Source: Opitutia bacterium UBA7350 (GTDB lineage Bacteria > Verrucomicrobiota > Verrucomicrobiia > Opitutales > Coraliomargaritaceae). From it: DNA of 64,000 bases. Location of the stretch: assembly GCA_949524905.1 (NCBI GenBank), contig CATINC010000007.1, positions 1 to 64,000 of the forward strand. The letters are read 5' to 3'. A model generated the notes under the pieces. That model was given only the letters and a program-made list of their open reading frames with translations, did no database searches and was not told where the DNA came from. The position numbers and the translations under genes were made by a program. Numbering within the stretch: the stretch's first letter is position 1; each line of letters begins with the position of its first letter. Positions 27,018 through 36,402 of the stretch are shown one piece after another.

Positions 27018-28364
27018 TTACTTTTCAAATGGAAGTAGGTTAAACGACAGCGTGAAACTACGCAACGACCCCCGGCGCTCAAAACGCGACTCCCGATTAC
27101 GTTCACGCACAAATGCCAACTGCCAATCAGTGTAGCGCCAACCACGTTTTTCTAGGCTTTCCTCAAAACTTTCCAATGTTTCCACTAAATCAACATCTGC
27201 CGATAAAGGCCGCCCTCGCATTTCTACTTTAATGATCGGTCCTTCTACATCGAGGGTGCAGTCAAGCATGTCTAATTCCACCACACTCGGCAAACTATGT
27301 GATATACCTCCCACCGCCACCGCTAATGGCATGGGCACCACGTCCTCACTAGACATTCCTATCCGCTCACGACTAAAGTCAATCACATGCAACAATGCGC
27401 GGTTATTAACAATGTCATTTTCAATTTTCTTCGTTACCAACGATTCACTTTGTATTTCCGTCTGCATCGCTTCCGTGCGTAACTGCACCTCGCGCTTGCG
27501 CTCTACTTTTGGTAACATGAATAAGAAGCTGAGCCCCAAAAAGAGAATACTGGCGGCAAATGCTCGGTGGCGAATCGCACGCCTCCGTTGACGATTCCGC
27601 TGCTTTGGTGCGATCAAATTTAATTTCTGCAAAGGCCCAGTCTGTAGTAGACGTCCAACCAAACTTGCATCTTTCTCAGCATCTGCCTCAAGTTCTATCC
27701 CTTTCAATTTAAGGTCTGGCGTCTCCCCAAATTCCTGTTCAGTAAAAAGTGCCAATCGTTTTGATGCCGCCTCCAGTACAAGCGCATCCACATCTGCACG
27801 AGCGACCCGATTCACAAAGAGAAAACGGCCCTGCGCATCGTAAGCTAATAAGTAACCTGAAATATTTATGGCACGATAAATCACTTGCGCCTGCCCACTT
27901 TCATTAGGCTCGGCCTCTAGCAAAGCCAAGGCGTGCGGCAAACTGTAGATCCCTTCCAGCACAATACCCGATTTTAATGCCCAACGCGCGATGGGTTCAC
28001 TAAGCCCTTCCGGCAAACTCGCTACAAAATGAAAGCTGTGTGTCCCCTTTTCCGTGAGCCCCATTGAATGAGTCACCCAACTGCGCGGCACCTGACCATA
28101 AATTTTTTCTTTTCGCTGCACCATTAACTGACGTTGCATCTTTTTCGCCAGTGGCGGAAGCCGCTCAACATGATGATCCAGCGATGCATGATCCAGATAA
28201 ATTACAAGATGCGAAATTCTAAGCTTGCCCTCATGGGCTTTAAGAAAAGCCAACAATCCCTCGGCATCTTCAATCGCAGCCTCCGCCAACAATTTTGCCG
28301 AATGACGTTTTTTTCGCCAGGCCGTCAGCTTTCCATGATCCCAGATGATGTGTAGGCGTGCCAT
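27018..28364 (-). CDS. GspL-like (PilM/PilN-type) platform protein
   Basis: 448 aa. An N-terminal cytoplasmic part of about 260 residues with an actin-like/GspL pattern is followed by a basic patch (RNRQRRRAIRHR), a TM helix at about 268-285 and a periplasmic coiled coil plus ferredoxin-like domain. GspL and PilM/N proteins recruit the secretion ATPase and bind GspM/PilO. Nucleotide motifs are not obvious. It lies between the pseudopilin and the GspM-like gene, consistent with the order E-F-pseudopilin-L-M-C. Confidence 0.65.
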   Translation of the reverse strand: MARLHIIWDHGKLTAWRKKRHSAKLLAEAAIEDAEGLLAFLKAHEGKLRISHLVIYLDHASLDHHVERLPPLAKKMQRQLMVQRKEKIYGQVPRSWVTHSMGLTEKGTHSFHFVASLPEGLSEPIARWALKSGIVLEGIYSLPHALALLEAEPNESGQAQVIYRAINISGYLLAYDAQGRFLFVNRVARADVDALVLEAASKRLALFTEQEFGETPDLKLKGIELEADAEKDASLVGRLLQTGPLQKLNLIAPKQRNRQRRRAIRHRAFAASILFLGLSFLFMLPKVERKREVQLRTEAMQTEIQSESLVTKKIENDIVNNRALLHVIDFSRERIGMSSEDVVPMPLAVAVGGISHSLPSVVELDMLDCTLDVEGPIIKVEMRGRPLSADVDLVETLESFEESLEKRGWRYTDWQLAFVRERNRESRFERRGSLRSFTLSFNLLPFEK

Positions 28365-28382
28365 TCCAATAAAAAATATGGA

Positions 28383-29666
28383 TTAATATGACCAACGCTC
28401 CCCATCAAAGCGAAGACTTTCGAGATTTTCATTGATCTCAAATGTGCCTACTTCTGCACTGCTCCAGGGTTCGCCTAAAAGCAACTGTTGGCCAAGTAAA
28501 AAATAGCGGGTCTGGCTAGATAATTCCGAATTTCCCCAACCACCTAAATCAATAGGGCTATTGGGGCTATCGGGATCAATTAAGGCCATGGGCGCTCGAT
28601 CCGTTGCAAGCAATGTGATTTCTGTGCTTTCAAAAACTCCATTCTTGTAGCCTGCTACTGTAATTGAAATTTCTTCGCCATCATCTTGAATTTTGCCTCG
28701 GTCGGAGAGCACTAGAGCGGTCAACACCGTAGTGGTCGTTGCATTATTGCCGTTGTTATTACCATTACCGTTGCTCATTGATTGTTCCGTAAAAATGATG
28801 GATGCCTCGGCATCAATCATATTACTCGTTGAAACAAAAGCGGTGTTGTTATCCCATTCATCTATTAAGTCAGTGCCATTACGACTAGCATACGCACCCG
28901 CCCCACTGTTTGGGTAATTATTTTTATTCTCATCAAAGATGGTGCCATTTGGTGCCTTAACTGAGCGGAAATTCTCAATGCGTACCTCGCATAGCCATTC
29001 TCTTAGATCCACCCGTTGGACGACCAATTCCGCAGCACGATTTTCCCATGCTGTTTCCGAGAGCCCATAAAGATTCCATGAACCCGTGAGCGGAGCGCCA
29101 TCACTGCCCACCGCCCAGTCATCCCAGATATTGTTAAATTGTGTGCTGCTGAGCGTGTCTGGAATGGGTAAATCAGGATTGGTCGTTGATAACAGAAGCA
29201 AACGCATCTCAAGGGGATCTTTGAAATCAATGAGCCATTCCCTTCCATCGTCGGTGAGATCCGCAAATGACAAGCCAGAAAAACTGCTATCGGCAAAATA
29301 TAACTTTCGGACATTGCCTTCATTATTGCGCGAACCCAAGGGATAACGTGCCTCGATGGCACTACCAGATCCATGCCGCCCTGCGATATTCCACCAGTAA
29401 TCTTCATTCCCACCCTCTGCGGCGCGGGAGACGCTGTTATTATAAATAGGAAACATCTGTTCGCGAAGAATGCCGCGCTTCAAAGCATCTGCCAGTGGCG
29501 GCAAGGCTGCTTTTTCATCTACCAGTCGACGGTTCTCGATAACGTTCACAGTCAAAGGAATGGCGGCTGCCAAAAGAATGGAAGTAACCGCCATCACTCC
29601 AATCAGTTCCAGCAAACTAAAACCAGCACGGCGCCCTGAAGCGCCTCGATTAAGAATTTTTTTCAT
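28383..29666 (-). CDS. Large pseudopilin with type IV prepilin signal
   Basis: 427 aa. The prepilin signal has a basic leader and cleavage site at Gly15^Phe (AGFSLLELIGVMAV), with Glu at position +5 of the mature protein followed by the hydrophobic helix. The remaining 380 residues are far longer than GspG/H (140-200 aa) and include a low-complexity Asn/Gly segment (SNGNGNNNGNN, about 290-305). It may be a minor pilin of the GspK kind (large, capping the tip), but GspK-specific motifs are not clear. Located directly after the gspF-like gene. Confidence 0.85.
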   Translation of the reverse strand: MKKILNRGASGRRAGFSLLELIGVMAVTSILLAAAIPLTVNVIENRRLVDEKAALPPLADALKRGILREQMFPIYNNSVSRAAEGGNEDYWWNIAGRHGSGSAIEARYPLGSRNNEGNVRKLYFADSSFSGLSFADLTDDGREWLIDFKDPLEMRLLLLSTTNPDLPIPDTLSSTQFNNIWDDWAVGSDGAPLTGSWNLYGLSETAWENRAAELVVQRVDLREWLCEVRIENFRSVKAPNGTIFDENKNNYPNSGAGAYASRNGTDLIDEWDNNTAFVSTSNMIDAEASIIFTEQSMSNGNGNNNGNNATTTTVLTALVLSDRGKIQDDGEEISITVAGYKNGVFESTEITLLATDRAPMALIDPDSPNSPIDLGGWGNSELSSQTRYFLLGQQLLLGEPWSSAEVGTFEINENLESLRFDGERWSY

Positions 29667-29668
29667 GA

Positions 29669-30880
29669 TTAATTTAAGGCTCCGGGGCTGAGCATTTGCA
29701 CCAGAGGTAGGAAGACTGCCGCCGCGACAAAACCGGCCATTAATACAGTCGTTACAATCAGGGTTGGCTCTAATACCCCAAAGAAAGCCTTGATCTTGCG
29801 CGGCACAAGATCATCGTAGTAATCCACCACCGCTTCTAGGGATTCGTCCAGCGAACCACTGCGTTCCCCAACGCCCACCATTGTCCGAACCAATGCCGGA
29901 AAAGTGTTATCCTTTGCCATAGTGCTGCTCATCGTTGAACCATTTGCGACCGCAGCTTCAATTTTTACTACACTTGCTTCCACCACTCGGTTACCGACAA
30001 CATCCCTCGCCATGCGCAAGGAATCAGTGATCACAATACCGGCCTTCTGCATCAAAATCAAACTGCGCAGAAATCGTGCAATAGCGAGCGTGCGAATCAC
30101 GCCTCCTAGATAAGGAATACTGATCAACATACGGTCACGCCAATAAGCAGCGGTGGTAGAGATACGAAATAGAATCCTTAAGCCGATCGGCACAAAAAAT
30201 CCTACCACTAGTATTAACATCCAATACGCCACCACAAAATCACTCGCGGTGATCATGATTCGCGTCACCAATGGCAACGGAATCTCCAGTTCATACAAAA
30301 GTTCCACGACCGTCGGAAAAATAAACCGTAGGGCAATAAAGATAAAAGCCAACAAGGCTGCCACCACAAACATGGGATAGAGCATCGCCTGTTTAAAGGT
30401 CTTCCAATTTTGATCCAGCCATTCCATATAGCCACGCAGTGAAATTAAATTTTCTGCCAAGGTACCACTTCGCTCTGCCACGCGCACAACATTCTGCACA
30501 TAACTTGGAAATATCCGTGGAAATTGTGTTAAGCCTTCGCTCATAGGAGTGCCTTGCTCAACGACCTCAGCGAGACGTTGCCGTACCGTTCCCTGCACCC
30601 CACCGGCGTCCTCACCTTCCCGCGCTCGCAAAGCATCCACAATGGACACCCCCGCCCGCAGTTGCATTCCAAGTTGAAAAAGCAAATTTGCCAGGTCGGC
30701 AGTCTTCATCTTTAATCGCCGATAGCGACCCCCGTTAGAATTATCCTTTAAAGTACACTCTACCAATTCAAGATTCTCGATTTCGAGTAGTTCTCGCAAA
30801 CGCCCTTGAGTCTCGGCCTCTCGAACCCCTTGCCGCACGCGACCTTCCGGGCTAACCGCCTTGTATCTAAATTCAGGCAT
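29669..30880 (-). CDS. GspF/PilC inner-membrane platform protein
   Basis: 403 aa. Two repeats of the GspF domain are visible, each with LxxGxxxxxAL-type motifs (LGMQLRAGVSIVDALRARE and MQKAGIVITDSLRMARD) and three or four TM helices. The start matches the family pattern MPEFRYKA. It anchors the assembly ATPase and pseudopilins at the inner membrane. The start overlaps the gspE stop by 8 bases, so translation is coupled. Confidence 0.94.
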   Translation of the reverse strand: MPEFRYKAVSPEGRVRQGVREAETQGRLRELLEIENLELVECTLKDNSNGGRYRRLKMKTADLANLLFQLGMQLRAGVSIVDALRAREGEDAGGVQGTVRQRLAEVVEQGTPMSEGLTQFPRIFPSYVQNVVRVAERSGTLAENLISLRGYMEWLDQNWKTFKQAMLYPMFVVAALLAFIFIALRFIFPTVVELLYELEIPLPLVTRIMITASDFVVAYWMLILVVGFFVPIGLRILFRISTTAAYWRDRMLISIPYLGGVIRTLAIARFLRSLILMQKAGIVITDSLRMARDVVGNRVVEASVVKIEAAVANGSTMSSTMAKDNTFPALVRTMVGVGERSGSLDESLEAVVDYYDDLVPRKIKAFFGVLEPTLIVTTVLMAGFVAAAVFLPLVQMLSPGALN

Positions 30881-32651
30881 CTCCTGGGCACGCCTCCTCG
30901 CTGTCTAGTTGTACCACTCGGGCGATTTCTTCAACACTCGTCAGTCCCGCAAGCGCTTTTGCTAAACCATCATCTCGCATGAAAGGCACGCCCGCTTCAC
31001 GCAATTGATCCTGCATCTTACTAACAGAGTGGCCGTGCTCAATCCAGTTGCGCACAGCTTTATCCACTTCAACTATTTCAGCAATACTCACACGACCACT
31101 GTAACCTTTCTGAGCGCAGGCTTCACAACCTCCAGGGCGATACAAAGTGACTGCTTCTTTAACTAGTCTAGGGCTGTCTGCCCCCACCAAAGCATTCCAT
31201 TCCTTAGCGCTCATCTCAAAACTTTCGCGGCACACCGGGCATAGGCGACGCGCCAGACGCTGTGCACTCAATCCAAGTAAACTACCCGCTAAAAGATAAG
31301 GCGGCACACCCAGATCGGTTAAACGCGGCACCGCACTCAAAGCATCATTTGTATGCAAGGTGGAAAAAACTAGGTGACCGGTCAAAGCGGCTCGCACCAT
31401 TAATTCCGCAGTAACTTGGTCCCGCGTTTCTCCCACTAAAATGACATCCGGATCCTGTCGCAAAAGCGTGCGTAATCCCGCCGAAAAACTTAATCCAATT
31501 TCATCCTTAACCTGAGTCTGACGAATGAGTGGCATCCGGTATTCGATGGGATCCTCAAGGGTAAACACGCTTCGCGCCTCTGCATCGATCATGCCCAGTA
31601 AGGTGTAAAGCGTGGTCGTTTTACCGCTACCCGTTGGACCTGTTATTAAAAAGACGCCGTAAGGTTGATTTAAGACCTCTCCTAATTGTGCCTGTTGATC
31701 TTCTGAAAAACCTAAGGTGGGCAAGTCGAGCTTGAGGCGCGATTGGTCTAAAAGACGCATCACAATGCTCTCTCCATTACTACAGGGAAGACTTGAAACC
31801 CGGATATCCACCTCTTCTGAACCAATGGCAAAATGAATCCGCCCATCCTGCGGGAGCCGATCTTCCGCGGTATCCATTCCAGCTAAAATTTTAAAACGCG
31901 CCGTCAGAGCACTACGAATGGCACTGGGCAGGAGGAGTCCCTCTTCTAAAACACCGTCAACCCGCAAGCGGATCCTAAAAAAGCGCTCCTCCGCATGTAA
32001 GTGTACGTCACTGGCCTCTCGTGTTGCCGCATGCAGCAAAATTTGCTCCGCCAAACGAATCATCGGAGCGTCGTCTGAGGCTTGCTCCTCCAATTCAGCC
32101 TCATCCATTTGAATGATCGCAGAGACTGCATCGTAAAGATCCTGATGTGCACGGTAATTACGATTGATCGCCAAGCGGATGTCGGTTTCCGAGGCCGGTA
32201 AGGCTTCCACTGTTTGCCCAGCAGCTCCCTCAAGGCGTTTCAGGGTTGGCAAATCAAAAGGATTAGCGCAGGCAACCCAAAGGGCTCCTTTTCGCTCGGC
32301 TATCGGGATGGAGATGGTGTTTTGGCACAGCTCTAAAGGGAGGCGTTCGCGCAACTCATCACTTAAGACCAATCGCCTTAAGCTGAGATGAGACTGGTCT
32401 CCAGGTCCGGTAGCGATAAAATCTCGAGCAGTGCTCAACTGCCCTCGCACCGACCGATAAAGCGCTAACTGATCACTCGTTACCAGACCCAGACGTTGAA
32501 CCACCTCGGTGAAGCTCAAGCCCAACCGAGAGGCTTCGCGAGCCGCCAAGTCAGCCTGAGACTGAGTAAGGGTCCCTTCAGAAACAAGCCAGGCCTCCAT
32601 TTTGATGGAGGCCTGACCGTTTTCGTTCGACTGAATGTCTATATCGCTCAA
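30873..32651 (-). CDS. GspE/PilB-type assembly ATPase
   Basis: 592 aa from TTG; an internal ATG at 32600 (MEAWLVSE) is another possible start. N-terminal MshEN/T2SSE-N domains are followed by the core: Walker A GPTGSGKTTT (about 334-343), Asp box, Walker B, and a tetracysteine zinc site CPVC (about 472) and CEAC (about 505). It powers extension of a pilus or pseudopilus. The first codons include a perfect 11-base inverted repeat (32590-32615). It follows the pilin gene by 43 bases and overlaps gspF. Confidence 0.95.
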   Translation of the reverse strand: MSDIDIQSNENGQASIKMEAWLVSEGTLTQSQADLAAREASRLGLSFTEVVQRLGLVTSDQLALYRSVRGQLSTARDFIATGPGDQSHLSLRRLVLSDELRERLPLELCQNTISIPIAERKGALWVACANPFDLPTLKRLEGAAGQTVEALPASETDIRLAINRNYRAHQDLYDAVSAIIQMDEAELEEQASDDAPMIRLAEQILLHAATREASDVHLHAEERFFRIRLRVDGVLEEGLLLPSAIRSALTARFKILAGMDTAEDRLPQDGRIHFAIGSEEVDIRVSSLPCSNGESIVMRLLDQSRLKLDLPTLGFSEDQQAQLGEVLNQPYGVFLITGPTGSGKTTTLYTLLGMIDAEARSVFTLEDPIEYRMPLIRQTQVKDEIGLSFSAGLRTLLRQDPDVILVGETRDQVTAELMVRAALTGHLVFSTLHTNDALSAVPRLTDLGVPPYLLAGSLLGLSAQRLARRLCPVCRESFEMSAKEWNALVGADSPRLVKEAVTLYRPGGCEACAQKGYSGRVSIAEIVEVDKAVRNWIEHGHSVSKMQDQLREAGVPFMRDDGLAKALAGLTSVEEIARVVQLDSEEACPGDA

Positions 32652-32694
32652 TACGAATTAAGTTAAAATTCAGATAACCAAGCCAGGTAGAGGT

Positions 32695-33408
32695 CTATTG
32701 ATGAGCGACATAAAGATAGGCATCATGCGTGCCGTCAGATGCTTCAGCCGAGAACCAGCAGTTCGCTCCAGAGATATTTCCAGGGACACTGCCACCAATT
32801 GTGGACTCAGCAATGATAGAATCTTCACCTTGTACTGTTACTGGGAAAGGACCATTGACCTTAGTACCCAGTGCCGCTGCTTCCTGTTTAGTAAGCTTAG
32901 GAATGTAGTAATAAGCAACTCTAGTTGCATTACCGGCAGACTTGAAAAAGAGGTTATTGGCTGCGTATGTCGCGCTACCACCACCGGCGTCACAGGCACC
33001 CGATCCTGAAGTTGCGACACAACCCACCGCAAAGTCAAGTGCACCTTCTTCAGCTTCGCCGATTGGAGTTTTGATTTCCTCCATCAATAATTCTTGGTAG
33101 TAAAGAATGTGACCCAGGGTGTCTGCGTTACCAGATTCATTGGCAGGTGCAGTTCCGTCCGCGCCGGGGCGATTGTTGCTGTAGGTTGTTAGATCGCCAT
33201 CAAAAGGAATGCGGTCATATCGCTGATAGTAATTTAAAACCGCAGTCTTGGCAGCATTGACTGAAGAAATGGCTGAAGTCACTTTGGCATCGCGAATAGA
33301 TTCGATAACACGCGGTGCGACAACACTGGCTAGAATACCAATGATTGCGAGAACGCCAATCATTTCAATCAGCGTGAATCCTTTACGGGAGTTATGTGTA
33401 TTTTTCAT
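32695..33408 (-). CDS. Type IV pilin/GspG-like major pilin
   Basis: 237 aa. Leader MKNTHNSRKG^FTLIEMIGVLAIIGI with Glu5 of the mature protein and a hydrophobic N-terminal helix. The globular domain is larger than GspG and contains CVATSGSGAC plus a third Cys near the C-terminus (NCWF), so a disulfide loop is possible. As the first gene before gspE it is the likely major subunit. The upstream gap is AT-rich and carries a TATACT-like -10, but no confident promoter. Confidence 0.92.
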   Translation of the reverse strand: MKNTHNSRKGFTLIEMIGVLAIIGILASVVAPRVIESIRDAKVTSAISSVNAAKTAVLNYYQRYDRIPFDGDLTTYSNNRPGADGTAPANESGNADTLGHILYYQELLMEEIKTPIGEAEEGALDFAVGCVATSGSGACDAGGGSATYAANNLFFKSAGNATRVAYYYIPKLTKQEAAALGTKVNGPFPVTVQGEDSIIAESTIGGSVPGNISGANCWFSAEASDGTHDAYLYVAHQ

Positions 33409-33516
33409 AATTAGAATGGTTTATATTAGTTTTATACCAGCAGTATACGTAATCTTTCCGTAAACAAAGTTCCGCAAAATAGAAAATTTAATCAACCAAG
33501 AAACTATTTTCGTTCA

Positions 33517-34227
33517 TTAAATTGCCTTAATTGGCAAAAATAAGCGAAAAGTTGCCCCTTTGCCTTGAGATGAATTAACCGTAAGCGTGCCGCCCTTAGC
33601 TTCAGCTAGAGTTCTACTGCCGTAAAGACCTAGTCCTTGCCCCCATAATTTTTGGCTGTAATTTGCCTCAAATATACGATCTAGCACGTCCGCCGCGATT
33701 CCGGGTCCATTATCCTCTACCTCAAAACATACATAATCACCGCTCTGAACACTCCCGTGCAGCCATTCCATTTCTCCAGCAAGAAATAAACGGAGCACCA
33801 CTTGCCCGCCCTGCGGCATAGCTTCTCGAGCGTTAATCAGTAGGTTATTGAGAATACGAGCAACCGAACTACGCCCCATCGCCACTGGTGGTAAGCCTGC
33901 TTGAGCTTCTAGCTGCCCTTTTATTGGACTATGACCTAGGCAGATCGCTAAACACTCACGAGCGAGGTCCTCCAGATCGGTAAATTCTTCTTTATCAACT
34001 GGTTGTTGCAAATAAGCTAATTGACCGACTAAGGGTCGTAATTGCGTAGCGGCTTGCTCTGCCGCGAAAAGGTTCCTCTGAGCCGGATTCGTTTCGCTTA
34101 ACTGTTCTCGCGAAAGTGTAAGATTACCTCGAATAACTGTAATTAAATTATTTAAATCATGCACCAAACTTCGCAAAGGTAATTGGTCCTCTTTTGTAAC
34201 TAGATCGCGGCTAGATCCTTTGGACAT
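33517..34227 (-). CDS. Orphan histidine kinase, no sensor domain
   Basis: 236 aa. Phosphoacceptor His23 lies in LVHDLNNLITVIRGNL, then comes the HATPase domain with N box NNLLINAREAMPQGG, G1 DNGPGIAADV and G2 GLGLYGSRTLAEAKGG. There is no TM helix and no PAS or other input domain, only a 20-residue leader, so it is cytoplasmic and probably regulated by protein contacts. No response regulator is adjacent. It lies between the UbiB kinase and the pilin gene, suggesting a link to pilus control, which is inference. Confidence 0.92.
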   Translation of the reverse strand: MSKGSSRDLVTKEDQLPLRSLVHDLNNLITVIRGNLTLSREQLSETNPAQRNLFAAEQAATQLRPLVGQLAYLQQPVDKEEFTDLEDLARECLAICLGHSPIKGQLEAQAGLPPVAMGRSSVARILNNLLINAREAMPQGGQVVLRLFLAGEMEWLHGSVQSGDYVCFEVEDNGPGIAADVLDRIFEANYSQKLWGQGLGLYGSRTLAEAKGGTLTVNSSQGKGATFRLFLPIKAI

Positions 34228-34248
34228 ATGGCTTGTAAAATGAGGGAA

Positions 34249-35898
34249 TTAACGCTGGTTTCTGAAGGTTGATATCAAAATGTATAAACCAAGTAAAAAC
34301 GAGGCTAAAAAACCTAGCAAGCCTAAAACAGGGTACCCCATGACAAGGGGCTTTACCCCTGTTGTAATAACTAAAGACGAGCCAATGACCAGTGATCCAA
34401 CAATTATACCAGCGGTGAGGCGATTCATCGCTGCATTGAAGGTCTCCTCTACAGGCTCCGTTCCGGCATGGTGCATGTTGATCTGTATATCTTCTGCTTC
34501 GATCCGCTGAAGGATTCGCTGTAATTGTCCAGGCACCTGACTTAAATGGCGTGCAGCCGTGAGTGCGGGATAAAGAGTTTGGCGCTTTAATCCACCCAAG
34601 CTCCAGCGTGACTGTGCCAGTTCCTCTAAAAAGGGACGGGCTACTGGTTCGATTTCAAAGGCAGGATCGAGACCACGCGCGGTTTCCTCCACGCAAAAAA
34701 TTGCCTTTGCCACAAGGGTGTAATCGGTCGGAACATCGACCTGATTACATCCAAAAATATACAGTAGTTTAAGGGCTAAAACCCCAATTTCAGCCTTCAA
34801 TGCTCCTTGTTGACCATAACAGCTTAATAAATACGAGACCTCCGTCTCTAAACGTCCAAGATCAATCGCTTGACTTCCCGTCGACATCCGTTCTGCAACT
34901 CGCGTGACTGCTAAGGCATCGCTCGCAGCAATGGCCGCAAATAAATCAGCCAGTACGTAGCGCATTTCCACCGTGATATGTCCCGCTTGTCCCCAATCCA
35001 AAAAACAAATGCGCTTATCCGGCGTAATCAGCAAATTGCCGGTGTGTGGATCCGCATGAAAAAAACCCGTCGCTACAATTTGATGAAATACACTGCGCCC
35101 GCCAAGCAATGCCAATTCGCGAGCGGCATCAGGATCTAAATTTGCTGACTCAGGTGAGGAGCCCTCCACCCACTCTGTCACCAAGAGACGGCGGGTGCTC
35201 AAATTACGATCGACTGCAGGGGCAAAAACCCGCTCCTTTTCTTCATTCAAAGTACTGAAAACTTCCACGTTGTTTGCTTCGATGCGATAATCTAATTCGG
35301 CCTGTATACGAAGTTCTGCATCTACAACTAAGGCAGGAAGGTTGTACGCTTTTAGGGACGGCACTCGTATATGCAACTGCCGAGCAAACCAAGCAATGAT
35401 GTCCATATCTGCACGGATGCTGGCTTGGATCTCCGCTCGCTGTACTTTGACCGCCACCCAGGCATTGTCGGTGCGCCGCCGCGCTCGATAAACTTGCCCC
35501 AACGAACCAGAAGCTACCGGAGTCGGATCTAATTCCGAAAATACTGAATCCACTTCTTGTTTTAATTCCTGGCGAAGCAGTGGTTCAATTTTCTTAAAAG
35601 CCTGGGGTTCGACTTGGTTACGTAGGCGTTTCAGTTCTTGGACTAAAGGCTCCGGCAAGCGATCCGGACGCGTGCAAAGCACCTGTCCAAATTTAACGAA
35701 AATGGGGCCCAGTTCCTCGAGGGCATTACGCAGTCGTTCATAAGGCGTCAGATGCGCCACTTTGGTGCGAACAAGATTTCGCAATAAAAACGGCGGGGTT
35801 TCTAACTGCAGGAGAAAGTCCTCAAACCCCCAGCGCACAAGGATGGCGACGATTTCTGGCGCACGAACGGCATTGCCAAGATAGTTAAAAGTTTTCAT
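34249..35898 (-). CDS. UbiB/ABC1-family atypical kinase
   Basis: 549 aa. Family hallmarks: the KxGQ motif in FVKFGQVLCTRPDRLP, an Ala-rich loop with SGSLGQVY, the catalytic Lys in AVKVQR, FFHADPHTGNLL, and CFLDWGQAG in place of DFG. Two C-terminal TM helices anchor it in the inner membrane. UbiB proteins support ubiquinone or isoprenoid lipid metabolism, perhaps as ATPases. No ubiquinone gene is nearby. The phasin-like gene lies 53 bases upstream on the same strand, a pairing I recall from other bacteria. Confidence 0.93.
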   Translation of the reverse strand: MKTFNYLGNAVRAPEIVAILVRWGFEDFLLQLETPPFLLRNLVRTKVAHLTPYERLRNALEELGPIFVKFGQVLCTRPDRLPEPLVQELKRLRNQVEPQAFKKIEPLLRQELKQEVDSVFSELDPTPVASGSLGQVYRARRRTDNAWVAVKVQRAEIQASIRADMDIIAWFARQLHIRVPSLKAYNLPALVVDAELRIQAELDYRIEANNVEVFSTLNEEKERVFAPAVDRNLSTRRLLVTEWVEGSSPESANLDPDAARELALLGGRSVFHQIVATGFFHADPHTGNLLITPDKRICFLDWGQAGHITVEMRYVLADLFAAIAASDALAVTRVAERMSTGSQAIDLGRLETEVSYLLSCYGQQGALKAEIGVLALKLLYIFGCNQVDVPTDYTLVAKAIFCVEETARGLDPAFEIEPVARPFLEELAQSRWSLGGLKRQTLYPALTAARHLSQVPGQLQRILQRIEAEDIQINMHHAGTEPVEETFNAAMNRLTAGIIVGSLVIGSSLVITTGVKPLVMGYPVLGLLGFLASFLLGLYILISTFRNQR

Positions 35899-35951
35899 GG
35901 CCTATAATAAAATTACTTCCATGCCTTTAACCCGATCGACGCAAATCGCCC

Positions 35952-36281
35952 TTAATCGGCATTGGGGAATTCTCGATGCAATTTTCCTTCAAGCTCAGTG
36001 ACACGGGCAGCAAGTACGTCGTATTGATCCTTTGTGACGACGTTGGCGCTGTGGAGGAGCTCATTAAAGAGATGGCTGGCTTGTACCTTTGCCTTTTCAG
36101 TTTCCGCCTCACCCGTTGCAACAATCTTTTCAGACATCGCCGCCGCTTCTTCTTTGGTAAGGTTTCCTTTTTCTACCAGTTCGTGCAATGACTCCAGTAC
36201 TTTGTCCTTCGTCACGACGGCGAGACCCATACCCGCCAACATTGATTTTTTCATCAGTTCAATCATGATGTCGGGCAACAT
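35952..36281 (-). CDS. Phasin-like coiled-coil protein
   Basis: 109 aa from the ATG of MLPDIMIELMKKS. A longer frame to 36401 is rejected because it would begin within the terminator of the upstream operon. The sequence is mostly helix: VTKDKVLESLHELVEKGNLT, a Glu/Ala/Lys-rich middle, and a terminal leucine-zipper-like stretch (YDVLAARVTELEGKL). This matches the phasin/PhaI-like group (COG3937), whose members bind polyhydroxyalkanoate granules or regulate neighbours. No PHA synthase is seen in the window. It lies just upstream of the UbiB gene. Confidence 0.75.
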   Translation of the reverse strand: MLPDIMIELMKKSMLAGMGLAVVTKDKVLESLHELVEKGNLTKEEAAAMSEKIVATGEAETEKAKVQASHLFNELLHSANVVTKDQYDVLAARVTELEGKLHREFPNAD

Positions 36282-36352
36282 AAAGCTACATTCATATAAA
36301 AACAAGACTGGAGGTTGAGCACCGCAAGGGAGACAAACACGGGTAACTTCCA

Positions 36353-36383
36353 CAAAAAAAGGCTCGCCGTATAGGCGAGCCTT
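36353..36383 (-). terminator. Rho-independent terminator of the secretin operon
   Basis: On the minus strand AAGGCTCGCC-TATAC-GGCGAGCCTT is followed by a run of T. It starts about 20 bases after the secretin stop, closing the operon from 43023 to 36403. Confidence 0.92.
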
Positions 36384-36402
36384 AGAAAAGAGACGCTCCA
36401 AA

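Noticed and set aside
32590-32615. gspE inverted repeat as a terminator of the pilin gene
   Set aside because: It is within coding sequence and has no T-run on the minus strand.
36282-36401. Longer start for the phasin-like gene
   Set aside because: It would begin inside the terminator hairpin of the secretin operon.
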